Of a DNA stretch of 52,589 nt, positions 24,860 through 32,824 are shown one piece after another; the stretch's first letter is position 1, and each line of letters starts with the position of its first letter. Source of the stretch: Jiangella endophytica (GTDB taxonomy: Bacteria; Actinomycetota; Actinomycetes; Jiangellales; Jiangellaceae); contig NZ_QVAI01000030.1 of the NCBI RefSeq assembly GCF_003427025.1, positions 1 through 52,589 of the forward strand, written 5' to 3'. The translations under genes and the position numbers were made by a program. The notes under the pieces are model-generated. The model saw nothing but the letters and a program-made list of their open reading frames with translations. It was not told the DNA's origin and ran no database searches.

Positions 24860-25573
24860 ATGGATGCCAGTTCGACGACCGCGATCGTCGCCTACCAGGG
24901 TGTCTCCGCCGACGAGGCAGAGATCTTCCGCTTCGTGCTGTCCCAGCTCCCTGACTTCCGCACCGTCACCGTCGGCACCGCGCTCGGGCAGGTGGCGGGT
25001 CCGGGCGGAGTCCAGGTCGTCGACGCCACCCTCGGCCAGGTCAACGCGCCCGCGGTCGTCGCCGTCCCCGGAGGGGTCGGATCCGACCGGCAACCCGAGA
25101 TCGCCGCCTGGCTGCGCCGCGTGTCGCCGCGCTGGCTGCTCGCGAGCTCGACCGGCTCCGCGTTGCTGGCAGCGGCCGGCCTCCTCGACGACGCCACCGC
25201 GGCCACCCACTGGCTCGCCGGCCCACTGCTCGAACACTACGGAGCCCACCCGTCCCACGAGCGGCTGATCGTCGACGGCCGCATCATCACCTGCTCCGGC
25301 GGCCCCACCGCGTTCCGCGCCGCGCTGATCGTCGCTCGGGCCTACGGCGGAGCCGAGCTCGTCGCTCACATCGGCGCCACCGCCGTCGCCGCACGCGAGA
25401 AGCGGGCCCGGCCACAGCACCGAAGCCTCTGGGCACGGCTCGGCGGCGCGGTCCGAGGCCACGAGCCGTCACCACCGGAAGCCGGCTCGCTGGAACACGC
25501 GCTCGACGAGCTCGACCCGCTCGACCTCGGCGCGATCACTCCGCTTCCGGACCACCGCGCCGACCAGCGCTGA
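24860..25573 (+). CDS. DJ-1/PfpI (class I glutamine amidotransferase-like) protein, nucleophile Cys absent
   Basis: 237 aa from ATG 24860 (MDASSTTAIVAYQGVSADEAEIF), with GAGGAG upstream. The fold is recognisable from VVAVPGGVGSDRQPEIAAWLRR and the nucleophile-elbow region WLLASSTGSALLAAAGLLDDATAATHW, which aligns with the S-x-C-T-G motif of AraC-linked PfpI domains but has Ser where Cys is expected. There is no C-terminal AraC HTH; instead a charged tail. It may therefore be a ligand-binding or non-catalytic member. One base from the convergent MerR gene. Confidence 0.8.
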   Translation: MDASSTTAIVAYQGVSADEAEIFRFVLSQLPDFRTVTVGTALGQVAGPGGVQVVDATLGQVNAPAVVAVPGGVGSDRQPEIAAWLRRVSPRWLLASSTGSALLAAAGLLDDATAATHWLAGPLLEHYGAHPSHERLIVDGRIITCSGGPTAFRAALIVARAYGGAELVAHIGATAVAAREKRARPQHRSLWARLGGAVRGHEPSPPEAGSLEHALDELDPLDLGAITPLPDHRADQR

Positions 25574-25574
25574 C

Positions 25575-26588
25575 CTACTCCCCGGCCGTGGCCTCGCGCT
25601 GCCGAAGGACGTAGGCCGCGGTGAGCGCGATCGACGGGTCGTCGCTGCGCGCGAGGTCCGTGAGCGCACGGGTGGCCGCGGCTCCGGGGATGTCCGCCAG
25701 CGCCTGGCCGACCCGCCGCCCCGCCGGTGCACCGGCGCCGTCCTCGCCGAGCCGGGCGACCAGCTCGCCGACGATCCGATCCGCGACGTCACGACGTCCC
25801 GCCAGCGTGCTCAACGCGTCCGCGGCGTCGACGTCGTTGGCGCCGTCGACCACCATGTCGATCAGCACCGGTACGGCGTCGGCCACGCCGCGCACCCCCA
25901 GCGACAGCGCCGCGGCCCCGCGGACCGCGCCGTCGGCGTCCGCCAGAGCGTCCCCGAGCAGGGCCGTCGCCTCGTCGTTCGGCACCTGCGCGATCAGCAG
26001 GACGGCACGCCTGCGGACCTCGGCATCGGCCGCGACGAGACCCGCGCCGAGCTCCGCGAGCCCGTCGCCGTCCGATCGCCTCAGCGCCCATCGCAGGGCG
26101 CCGGCGACGTTGGGGTCGGCCTCGGCGAGCGCCGCCTCGACCAGCAGCTCCACGGGCGCCGAGGCGTCACCGGCCGACGACAGAGCCGCGCGCTGGCGGA
26201 TCCGCGCGCTCTCCGACCCCAGCGCCTGCAGCAGCGCGACGATGCCGAGCGCCTCCTCCCAGTCGGCGGGCTCCGCGGCATCGATGTGTCGCAGCCGCGC
26301 GAGCAGCTCGTTCTCACGCGTGATGCGCTCGTGCGTCTGACGGATCAGATCGTCGAGCAGACCGGCGGGGTCGAATCCGGGGTCGTCGAGGGCGCGCCCC
26401 ACCTCGCGCAGCGACAGTCCCAGCGACCGCAGGCTCTCGACGTGCAGGATGCGGCGGATGTCGTCGCCGGAGTACTCCCGGTAGCCGCCGGCGCTTCGCC
26501 CCGTCGGGTGCACGAGGCCCAGCGCGTCGTAGTGCCGGAGCATGCGCGCGCTGACCCCCGATCTCCGCGCCACCTCACCGATCAGCAC
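25575..26588 (-). CDS. MerR family regulator fused to HEAT-repeat domain
   Basis: 337 aa from GTG 26588. N-terminal MerR HTH and wing (LIGEVARRSGVSARMLRHYDALGLVHPTGRSAGGYREYSGDDIRRILHVESLRSLGLSLREVGRAL, residues 2-67), then a dimerisation helix (ITRENELLARLRHIDAAE), and then, in place of a small effector domain, about 200 residues of HEAT-like helical repeats (for example DAEVRRRAVLLIAQVPNDEATALLGDALADADGAVRGAAALSL). The GTG start shares one base with the stop of the upstream HEAT-repeat gene (TAGTG). The HEAT part may sense a protein or large ligand. Confidence 0.85.
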   Translation of the reverse strand: MLIGEVARRSGVSARMLRHYDALGLVHPTGRSAGGYREYSGDDIRRILHVESLRSLGLSLREVGRALDDPGFDPAGLLDDLIRQTHERITRENELLARLRHIDAAEPADWEEALGIVALLQALGSESARIRQRAALSSAGDASAPVELLVEAALAEADPNVAGALRWALRRSDGDGLAELGAGLVAADAEVRRRAVLLIAQVPNDEATALLGDALADADGAVRGAAALSLGVRGVADAVPVLIDMVVDGANDVDAADALSTLAGRRDVADRIVGELVARLGEDGAGAPAGRRVGQALADIPGAAATRALTDLARSDDPSIALTAAYVLRQREATAGE

Positions 26589-27265
26589 TACCCAGCGCCC
26601 TTCTCCTCGTCCGGGCCGAGTGCGACCACCCGCTTGGCCTCCTCGATCGCGAGCTCGAAGCCCACGTCTGGATCGTGCCACAGCCGCTCGGTGGCGATCG
26701 CGTGCGTGCGCACCATGGTCTCCGAGCTCGTCGCGGCGGCCGCCAGGACCGGCGGAACCGCGTCCCCGAGCGCGATCAACGCCCGGCTCAGGCTCAGCTG
26801 GGTCTCACGGTCTCCACGTCCGAGCTGCGTCGAGAGCGCCGCGGCCAGCTCGGCCTGCTCCCCCTCGGGCACGAGCACGACGGCCGCCCGCCACGCGCTT
26901 CGGGCCACCTCGCTGTCGGCATCGAACAGCAACGCCCGGGTGATCGCCGGCCACGCACCCCGGTCGCCGATCTTGGACAGCGTGTGCAGCGCCTGGCTCC
27001 GCGCCTGGGCGCGCTCCGAGCCGAGCTCCTCGACCAGTCGGGGAACGGTGACCGATGCCGGGTGCCGGGTCAGCGCCCAGGTGAGCATGTCGCGCACGAA
27101 GAAGTCCGGTTCGATCGCGCAGCGCTCGACCAGCTGCTCGACCTGGCGAGGGTCCGGCCGGGTGCCCGCGGACATCGCCGCCCGCAGTCGCACCGAGGAC
27201 CGCGGATGGTCCAGCGCCTCCACCAGTCCCGTGTCGCCCGCGCTCTGCCGCGGCAAGGTCATCAT
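26588..27265 (-). CDS. HEAT-repeat protein in operon with MerR-HEAT regulator
   Basis: 225 aa from ATG 27265, chosen for the GGGAGG ribosome site 5 nt upstream. The whole protein is built of about six HEAT-like helical pairs (SSVRLRAAMSAGTRPDPRQVEQLVER.., RDMLTWALTRHPASVTVPRLVEELGSERAQARSQALHTLSKIGD). No membrane or catalytic motif. It is transcribed first from the MerR-type promoter at 27284-27314, and the MerR-HEAT gene follows with a 1-nt overlap. A partner or decoy of the regulator is plausible. Confidence 0.82.
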   Translation of the reverse strand: MMTLPRQSAGDTGLVEALDHPRSSVRLRAAMSAGTRPDPRQVEQLVERCAIEPDFFVRDMLTWALTRHPASVTVPRLVEELGSERAQARSQALHTLSKIGDRGAWPAITRALLFDADSEVARSAWRAAVVLVPEGEQAELAAALSTQLGRGDRETQLSLSRALIALGDAVPPVLAAAATSSETMVRTHAIATERLWHDPDVGFELAIEEAKRVVALGPDEEKGAG

Positions 27266-27283
27266 GACCACCTCCCGCACACC

Positions 27284-27314
27284 AGTGGAAGCGTTGACAT
27301 CGTGTCAAGGTCAA
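27284..27314 (-). promoter_or_regulatory. MerR-type promoter with 19-bp spacer and dyad operator
   Basis: On the minus strand TTGACC (27314-27309) is followed after exactly 19 nt by TCCACT (27289-27284). The spacer holds the perfect dyad TTGACA-CGA-TGTCAA (27308-27294). A stretched 19-bp spacer with a central dyad is the defining feature of MerR-activated promoters, so autoregulation by the MerR-HEAT protein is strongly suggested. The start codon of the first gene lies about 19 nt downstream of the -10. Confidence 0.85.
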
Positions 27315-27332
27315 GGCGCGGAGCTCGGGACC

Positions 27333-27395
27333 ATATCGTCGGCGTATCGAAAACCCCATACGCGCGGGCAACACCACGCCGCCTTGACTGGCGGC
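27333..27395 (+). promoter_or_regulatory. van promoter cassette, copy K (upstream of vanK)
   Basis: One of four near-identical elements. It begins ATATCGTCGGCGTA, continues with an imperfect CGTAT-N10-ATACG dyad, then GCAACACCACG, and ends CCTTGACTGGCGGC directly before an ATG; total 63 nt. The constant distance to the start codon and occurrence only at van genes mark it as the VanR-controlled promoter plus short 5' UTR. Located 18 bp from the divergent MerR promoter. Confidence 0.85.
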
Positions 27396-27494
27396 ATGTC
27401 CGACAGCGAACCGGCACGCCCCGCCCGGCCCCTGGTGTCCTCGCCCTCCTCGACGTCGGAGCACACCACCGAGGCGCCGGGGTCACGGGCGTGA
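27396..27494 (+). CDS. Leader peptide upstream of vanK
   Basis: The ATG placed immediately after the promoter cassette opens a 32-codon frame beginning MSDSEPARPARPLVSS. It ends at TGA 27492-27494, overlapping the GTG start of vanK (GTGA). The first eight codons match the N-terminus of VanH (MTHSEPAR) and of the murF leader (MTPGEPAS), with differences mainly at third positions (GAA/GAG, GCA/GCG/GCT), which argues that it is translated. Likely role: to carry ribosomes to the vanK start, which has no Shine-Dalgarno of its own. Confidence 0.6.
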   Translation: MSDSEPARPARPLVSSPSSTSEHTTEAPGSRA

Positions 27495-28621
27495 GCCTGA
27501 CCGTCAGGCCGATCAGCGCCGCCGAGCACCTCGCGTTCGTGCGGACTCAGCGGTCGGTCAGCTTCCTGCAGACCCCGGCCTGGGGCCGCGTCAAGACCGA
27601 GTGGCGCGGCGAGTCCCTCGGCTGGCACGACGGCCGGCGGCTGGTCGGCGCCGGGCTCGTCCTGCACCGCCCGGTGCCGCGGCTCGGGCGCTTCACGCTG
27701 GCCTACCTGCCCCAGGGCCCGGTCATCGACTGGACCGGTGAGCTCGACGCGTGGCTCGACCCGCTGGCGGCCCACCTCGAGGCACACGGCGCGTTCGCGA
27801 TCCGGCTCGGCCCGCCGGTGCGCACGAACACCCTGAGCGCCGCCCAGGTCAAGGAGGGCATCGCCGACCCCGGCATCAAGCGACTCACCGAGATTCCCGG
27901 TCAGCGGACCGATCCGGTCGGCGCCCGCGTGACCAGGCGGCTCAGGGACGCGGGCTGGCTGCCGCAGAGTCCGGAGGACGGCTTCGCGGCCGGGCAGCCG
28001 CAGTTCACCTTTGAGCTCCCGCTGGCGGGCCGGACCGAGGACGACCTGCTCAGGGGCATGAACCAGCTCTGGCGGCGCAACATCAAGAAGGCTGCGAGAG
28101 CGGGCGTCGAGGTCACCGTCGGTGCGGACCTGAAGGCGTTCCACGACCTCTATGTCCACACCGCCGAGCGCGACCGCTTCACGCCGCGCCCGCTGGGCTA
28201 CTTCGAGACCATGTTCGCGGCGATGAGCGCCGAGGACCCCGAGCGGATCAGGCTCTACCTGGCCCACCACCAGGGCGACCTGGTCGCCGCCACCATCCTC
28301 GTCCGCGCCGGTGCCCATGCGTGGTACTCCTACGGCGCCTCCTCCACCGAGAAGCGCGAGGTGCGCGGCTCCAACGCCTGCCAGTGGGCGATGATCCGCG
28401 ACTCGCTGGCGGCCGGCTGCGACGTCTACGACCTGCGTGGCATCACTCCCACCGTCGACGTGGACGACCCGCACGTCGGGCTGATCCAGTTCAAGGTCGG
28501 GACCGGTGGCCAGGCGGTGCGCTACGTCGGCGAGTGGGACCTGCCGCTGCGGCCGATGGTCTACCGGGCCTTCGACCTCTACCTGCGGCGGCGCGGGTCC
28601 AGGATGCGGCGCGGGCGATGA
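27491..28621 (+). CDS. vanK: VanK, FemABX-type peptidyltransferase
   Basis: 376 aa from GTG 27491 (VSLTVRPISAAEHLAFVRTQRSVSFLQTPAW), the start that matches the known Streptomyces coelicolor VanK. FemABX domain throughout: LWRRNIKKAARAGVEV, TPRPLGYFETMF, AWYSYGASSTEKREVRGSNACQWAMIRDSLAAGCDVYDLRGI and the closing GLIQFKVGTGGQAVRYVGEWDLPL. VanK adds the Gly branch to the stem-peptide side chain of precursors ending in D-Ala-D-Lac, which the ordinary FemX does not accept. Transcribed from the K cassette with a leader peptide; overlaps the GNAT gene by 4 nt. Confidence 0.92.
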   Translation: MSLTVRPISAAEHLAFVRTQRSVSFLQTPAWGRVKTEWRGESLGWHDGRRLVGAGLVLHRPVPRLGRFTLAYLPQGPVIDWTGELDAWLDPLAAHLEAHGAFAIRLGPPVRTNTLSAAQVKEGIADPGIKRLTEIPGQRTDPVGARVTRRLRDAGWLPQSPEDGFAAGQPQFTFELPLAGRTEDDLLRGMNQLWRRNIKKAARAGVEVTVGADLKAFHDLYVHTAERDRFTPRPLGYFETMFAAMSAEDPERIRLYLAHHQGDLVAATILVRAGAHAWYSYGASSTEKREVRGSNACQWAMIRDSLAAGCDVYDLRGITPTVDVDDPHVGLIQFKVGTGGQAVRYVGEWDLPLRPMVYRAFDLYLRRRGSRMRRGR

Positions 28622-29124
28622 CGCCGGACCACGCCGAGAGGACGACGAGCATGCGGATCCGACCGGCACGCCGCGCCGACGCCGCGGCCGTCAACGAGCT
28701 GCTCGACCAGCTGGGCTATCCCCAGGACGGTCCGGCGGCGACGGCCGGTCGCATCGAGAGCTGGGCCGACGACGCCGCCAGCGCGGCGTACGTGGCCGAG
28801 GCCGGCGACCACCTGCTCGGGCTGATCGCCGTCCACATCTGCCCGTTCTTCGAACGCGCCGGCTCCTGGGGCCGCATCGTCGCCCTGGTCGTCTCCGATC
28901 GAGCCCGCGGCCGCGGCGTCGGCACCCGGCTCGTCGCGGCCGCGGAGTCCTTCGCCGCCGCTCACGGCTGCGTGCGGATGGAGGTCACCAGTTCCGATCG
29001 CCGGCATGAGGCGCACGCGTTCTACCGCCACCGCGGCTACCTCGACCTGGCCGGGACGTCGTCCCGCTTCCGCCGTGACCTCCCCGACCTCTCGGCCCAG
29101 CCCGCCCCTGGACGAGAACCATGA
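28618..29124 (+). CDS. GNAT family N-acetyltransferase
   Basis: 168 aa from ATG 28618 (ATGA overlap with vanK), or 156 aa from ATG 28654 (MRIRPARRADAAAVNELL). GNAT core: motif A VALVVSDRARGRGVGTRLVAAAESFAAAHGC, followed by MEVTSSDRRHEAHAFYRHRGYLDLAGTSSRF. Cotranscription with vanK would place it in the resistance regulon, but no known van cluster function is attached to such an enzyme. Substrate unknown; convergent with murF, 76-bp gap with only an imperfect stem. Confidence 0.85.
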   Translation: MTPDHAERTTSMRIRPARRADAAAVNELLDQLGYPQDGPAATAGRIESWADDAASAAYVAEAGDHLLGLIAVHICPFFERAGSWGRIVALVVSDRARGRGVGTRLVAAAESFAAAHGCVRMEVTSSDRRHEAHAFYRHRGYLDLAGTSSRFRRDLPDLSAQPAPGREP

Positions 29125-29200
29125 TCATGGCGTGGTTGGTGTCGCCAGGGCAGCAACGACAGCGCCATGACCACGGAACGCATGCCTCGTAGAGCACCGT

Positions 29201-30544
29201 CTAGGCGAGCGCGGCGGCGACCTCGTCGAGGCGAGCCGCGCGGGAGGCCTTGACCAGGACCACGTCGCCGGCGGCGAGGTGGCCGCGCAGCCAGTCGACG
29301 GCCGCGTCGTTGTCGGCCAGTGCCACGGCCCGCTCCCCCGCGCCGTCGGCGATCGGCCGCGCCGCCGCGCCGACCGCGACCACCATGTCGGCGCGGGCGG
29401 CGGCGTACTCCCCGACGGCGCGGTGTTCGGCCTCGCTGTCGTCGCCGAGCTCGAGCATCGCGCCGAGGACGGCGATGCGGCGCCCGCCCTCGATCGCCGC
29501 CAGCGCGTCCAGGCCGGCGAGGGTCGATTCGGGGTGGGCGTTGTAGGAGTCGTTGAGCAGCGTCGCGCCACCGGCGAGGTCGCGCAGCTCCAGGCGCCAC
29601 TTCGACAGCGAGGCGGTGGCCAGCGCCGCCGCGGCCGCGTCGAGGGGTACCCCGGCGGCCAGCCCGGCCGCCGCCGCGGCCGACGCGTTGTAGGCCTGAT
29701 GGGCGCCCAGGAGTGGCAGCACGACGGCCGCCGAGGTGCCGGCGGCACGCAGGGTGAAGGACGGCCGGGCGAGGCGGTCCAGCGTCAGGCCGAGCACTCG
29801 CACGTCGGCGTGCTCCGCCCCGCCGAAGGTCAGCACCGGGCCGTCGGTGAGCGAGCGCATGGCGGCGACCAGGGGATCGTCGCCGTTGAGGACGGCGGTG
29901 CCGCCGGGCGCCAGCCCGCGCACCAGCTCGCCCTTGGCCTGGGCGATGGCCGCGCGCGATCCGAACTTGCCGAGGTGTGCCCGGCCGACGTTCAGGACGA
30001 CGGCGATGTCGGGCACGGCCAGGGCGGCGAGGTCGGCGATGTGGCCGATGTGGCGGGCTCCCATCTCGAGCACCAGGAACCGGGTGCTCTCGTCGGCGCG
30101 CAGCATGGTGAGCGGTGCGCCGAGCTCGTTGTTGAGCGAGCCGATCGTGGCGACGGTCGGCCCCGCGCTGGAGAGCACCGCCGCCAGCAGGTCCTTGGTG
30201 CTCGTCTTGCCCTGGGATCCGGTCACCCCGACGACGGTCAGCCCGACGCGCAGCCGGGCGACCACGTGGGCGGCGAGCGCCTGCAGTGCGGCCTGGGCGT
30301 CCGCGACGACCACGGTGGGCAGCGTCGTCGGCCGGGAGCCGAGCACGGCCACCGCGCCGGCCCGCCCGGCCTGGCCGGCGTGGTCGTGGCCGTCGACGTG
30401 CTCGCCGGCGAAGGCGACGAAGAGGCCGCCCGGCTCGGCCTGCCGGCCGTCGAGCACGGCCGGCGCGGTCACCGTCACGGCGCCGTCGCCCTCGACCGTC
30501 CCGCCGACGACCGCGGCGATCTCGTCGACGCTGAGCGGGATCAT
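29201..30544 (-). CDS. murF: MurF paralogue (UDP-MurNAc-tripeptide:D-Ala-D-Lac ligase candidate)
   Basis: 447 aa from ATG 30544 ([23 protein letters not shown]). Mur ligase domains in order: N-terminal substrate domain (1-100), central ATPase with P-loop [17 protein letters not shown], the [35 protein letters not shown] block, and C-terminal domain with [19 protein letters not shown]. It is divergent from vanH, with a promoter cassette of its own. MurF normally adds D-Ala-D-Ala; encoded here it very likely handles the depsipeptide D-Ala-D-Lac. MurF duplicates have been described in van clusters of glycopeptide producers and Desulfitobacterium. Its start overlaps the leader-peptide stop (ATGA). 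Confidence 0.88.
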   Translation of the reverse strand: MIPLSVDEIAAVVGGTVEGDGAVTVTAPAVLDGRQAEPGGLFVAFAGEHVDGHDHAGQAGRAGAVAVLGSRPTTLPTVVVADAQAALQALAAHVVARLRVGLTVVGVTGSQGKTSTKDLLAAVLSSAGPTVATIGSLNNELGAPLTMLRADESTRFLVLEMGARHIGHIADLAALAVPDIAVVLNVGRAHLGKFGSRAAIAQAKGELVRGLAPGGTAVLNGDDPLVAAMRSLTDGPVLTFGGAEHADVRVLGLTLDRLARPSFTLRAAGTSAAVVLPLLGAHQAYNASAAAAAGLAAGVPLDAAAAALATASLSKWRLELRDLAGGATLLNDSYNAHPESTLAGLDALAAIEGGRRIAVLGAMLELGDDSEAEHRAVGEYAAARADMVVAVGAAARPIADGAGERAVALADNDAAVDWLRGHLAAGDVVLVKASRAARLDEVAAALA

Positions 30545-30624
30545 GCCCGGACCGCGCGCGGGCCGGTGTGCGGGAGCGGGCTGAGGAGGGAGGACCGGGC
30601 CGAAGCCGGTTCGCCAGGGGTCAT
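30541..30624 (-). CDS. Leader peptide upstream of murF
   Basis: A 27-codon frame begins at the ATG just after the promoter cassette ([17 protein letters not shown]) and ends in TGA overlapping the murF ATG (ATGA). Same position, same opening residues and same coupling mode as the peptide in front of vanK, though the downstream parts of the two peptides are unrelated. This suggests the promoter, 5' UTR and first codons were copied as one unit. Confidence 0.58.
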   Translation of the reverse strand: MTPGEPASARSSLLSPLPHTGPRAVRA

Positions 30625-30688
30625 GCGACCCAGTCAAGGAAAGCCGGCGTTGCCGGGTCGTATGCGATTTCCGATATGCCGACGATAT
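30625..30688 (-). promoter_or_regulatory. van promoter cassette, copy F (upstream of murF)
   Basis: On the minus strand ATATCGTCGGCATATC, then GCATACG at the same offset as in the other copies, GGCAAC, and CTTGACTGGGTCGC ending at the leader ATG; 64 nt. It is back to back with cassette H, separated by only 16 bp (30689-30704), so the two core motifs form a large inverted repeat. Confidence 0.85.
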
Positions 30689-30704
30689 GTTACCCGCCGG
30701 TAGG

Positions 30705-30768
30705 ATATCGTCGGCGTATTCAAAACCACATACGTGCCGGCAACACCACGCTGTTTTAGATGGGTCGC
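30705..30768 (+). promoter_or_regulatory. van promoter cassette, copy H (upstream of vanHAX)
   Basis: ATATCGTCGGCGTATTC, AAAACCACATACG, GGCAACACCACGC then a diverged CTGTTTTAGATGGGTCGC, 64 nt to the ATG that aligns with the other three. An additional in-frame ATG at 30760 lies inside the cassette but is not conserved, so the start at 30769 is preferred for vanH. Confidence 0.85.
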
Positions 30769-31791
30769 ATGACCCACAGCGAGCCGGCGCGGACGGCGCT
30801 GGCGCCCGCGTCCCCCTCGGCCGTCGCGGCCATGGGAATGGCGATCTACGGCTGCGGACCGGACGAGGCCGCCCTGTTCCGCGAGCTGGCACCTCGCTTC
30901 GGCGTACGGCCGGCCATCACGGCGGCAGCGGCCTCCGAGGCCAACGTCGACCTCGCCTTCGGCAGTCGATGCGTCAGCGTCGGTCACAAGACCCGCATCA
31001 CCGACGCCACTCTCCTGGCACTCAGCCGTGCCGGCGTCGAGTACGTCTCCACGAGAAGCATCGGATACGACCACATCGACGTGGACTACGCCGCGAGCGT
31101 CGGCATCGTCGTCGAGAACGTCGCCTATTCGCCCGACAGCGTGGCCGACTACAGCCTGATGCTGATGCTGATGGCGGTGCGACACGCCAAGGCCATGATC
31201 AGGCGCGCCGATGTGCACGACTACCGGCTCAACGAGGTCCGTGGGAGAGAACTGCGCGATCTGACCATCGGGGTCATCGGAACGGGACGCATCGGCGCCG
31301 CGGTCATCGACCGGTTGCGGGGGTTCGGCTGCCGGATCCTGGCGCACGACAGCCGCCCCATGACCTCCGCCGTCTACGTGCCGCTCGACGAGCTGCTGCG
31401 GCAGAGCGACATCGTCACGCTCCACACCCCGCTCACCGCCGAGACACACCATCTGCTGAATCGCCGGCGCATCGAGCGGCTGAAGCGCGGCGCGTTCGTC
31501 ATCAACACCGGACGCGGTGCGCTGATCGACACCGAGGCGCTCCTGCCGGCGTTGACGAGCGGCCGATTGGGCGGCGCGGCGCTGGACGTCCTCGAAGGCG
31601 AGGAAGGGATCTTCTATGCCGACTGCAGCGACAGAGCCATCGAGAGCACGTCGCTGGCGCGGCTGCAGGAACTGCCGAATGTGCTCATCAGTCCGCACAC
31701 GGCCTTCTACACCGATCACGCCCTGAGCGACACGGTCGAGAACTCCATCATCAATTGCCTGACATTCGAAAGTGGGGATCAGCGTGGATAA
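30769..31791 (+). CDS. vanH: VanH, D-lactate dehydrogenase
   Basis: 340 aa from ATG 30769. D-2-hydroxyacid dehydrogenase: nucleotide motif [13 protein letters not shown], catalytic Arg in [12 protein letters not shown], Glu in [10 protein letters not shown] and the catalytic His in [11 protein letters not shown]. VanH reduces pyruvate to D-lactate for VanA. The first about 20 residues ([20 protein letters not shown]) precede the family start ([18 protein letters not shown]) and correspond to the leader peptides of vanK and murF, here fused in frame. Stop overlaps the vanA start by 8 nt. Confidence 0.95.
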   Translation: MTHSEPARTALAPASPSAVAAMGMAIYGCGPDEAALFRELAPRFGVRPAITAAAASEANVDLAFGSRCVSVGHKTRITDATLLALSRAGVEYVSTRSIGYDHIDVDYAASVGIVVENVAYSPDSVADYSLMLMLMAVRHAKAMIRRADVHDYRLNEVRGRELRDLTIGVIGTGRIGAAVIDRLRGFGCRILAHDSRPMTSAVYVPLDELLRQSDIVTLHTPLTAETHHLLNRRRIERLKRGAFVINTGRGALIDTEALLPALTSGRLGGAALDVLEGEEGIFYADCSDRAIESTSLARLQELPNVLISPHTAFYTDHALSDTVENSIINCLTFESGDQRG

Positions 31792-32824
31792 GTTGAGGAT
31801 CGGAATCATCTTCGGGGGACGTTCCGAAGAACATCCCGTCTCCGTCAAGTCCGCGCGGGAGATCGCGAAGCACCTCGATGCCGAGAAATACGAACCGTTC
31901 TACATCGGCATCACGAAGGACGGCGCCTGGCGGCTCTGCGACGGCCCGGACGCCGACCTGGAGAGCGGCGCCGGCCGTCCGGTCGTGCTGTCACCGGACC
32001 GCGGCGCCCGCGGGTTGCTCGTCCTGGAGGAGGGGCGACACGAGACGATCGGCCTGGACCTGGTGCTGCCCGCCCTGCACGGCAAGCAGGGCGAGGACGG
32101 CGCGATCCAGGGTCTGCTGGAGCTGTCCGGCATCCCGTACGTGGGCTGCGACATCCAGAGCTCCGCCGTGTGCATGGACAAGTCCCTGGCCTACGCCATC
32201 GTCCGCGGCGCCGGCATCGCCACTCCGAACTTCTGGACCGTCACGGCGAACGAGACCATCGATCCCGACCGGCTCCACTACCCCGTCTTCGTCAAGCCGG
32301 CCCGTTCGGGGTCGTCGTTCGGCGTCAGCAAGGTGACCAGCAAGGAGGAGCTGCCGGGTGCGGTGGAGACCGCGCGGCGGTACGACTCGAAGGTGCTGAT
32401 CGAGGAAGCCGTCGCCGGCAGCGAGGTCGGCTGCGCCGTCCTGGGCAACGAGCTGGAGGTGATCACCGGCGAGGTCGATCACATCGCGCTGACCCATGGC
32501 TTCTTCAGGATCCATCAGGAGAACACGCCGGAGAGCGGTTCCGAGAACTCGACGCCCATCGTCCCCGCTGACATCCCGGCCGAGTCCCGCGCCCTCGTCC
32601 AGGAGACGGCGAAGGCCATCTATCGAGCCCTGGGATGCAGTGGGCTGGCGCGGGTCGACACGTTCCTCCTGGAGGACGGAAGGGTGGTCCTCAACGAGGT
32701 CAACACCTTTCCCGGCATGACCTCCTACAGCCGCTACCCGCGCATGATGGCGGCCGCGGGGGTGTCGTTCGCCGAGATGATCGACAAGCTGGTGTCGCTG
32801 ACCTTGACGGGGAAGCTCCGGTGA
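31784..32824 (+). CDS. vanA: VanA-type D-alanine--D-lactate ligase
   Basis: 346 aa from GTG 31784 ([23 protein letters not shown]). ATP-grasp ligase. The omega-loop reads HGFFRIHQEN with His at position 244 in this numbering, exactly the residue that gives VanA its D-lactate preference over D-alanine, whereas D-Ala-D-Ala ligases carry Tyr-Lys here. Other family blocks: ALHGKQGEDGAIQGLLELSG, CMDKSLAYAIV, and LNEVNTFPGMTSYSRYPRM with the Mg-binding Glu/Asn. Makes D-Ala-D-Lac in the cytoplasm. Coupled on both sides. Confidence 0.96.
   Translation: MDKLRIGIIFGGRSEEHPVSVKSAREIAKHLDAEKYEPFYIGITKDGAWRLCDGPDADLESGAGRPVVLSPDRGARGLLVLEEGRHETIGLDLVLPALHGKQGEDGAIQGLLELSGIPYVGCDIQSSAVCMDKSLAYAIVRGAGIATPNFWTVTANETIDPDRLHYPVFVKPARSGSSFGVSKVTSKEELPGAVETARRYDSKVLIEEAVAGSEVGCAVLGNELEVITGEVDHIALTHGFFRIHQENTPESGSENSTPIVPADIPAESRALVQETAKAIYRALGCSGLARVDTFLLEDGRVVLNEVNTFPGMTSYSRYPRMMAAAGVSFAEMIDKLVSLTLTGKLR

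Noticed and set aside
26675..27490. Long N-terminal extension of VanK in the same frame
   Set aside because: It runs through the MerR-HEAT operon antisense and across the van promoter; the GTG at 27491 matches the family start.
29117..29200. Possible terminator between the GNAT and murF genes (CATGGCG..CGCCATG)
   Set aside because: The arms pair only over 7 bp with a long unpaired interior, so I cannot support it as a terminator.
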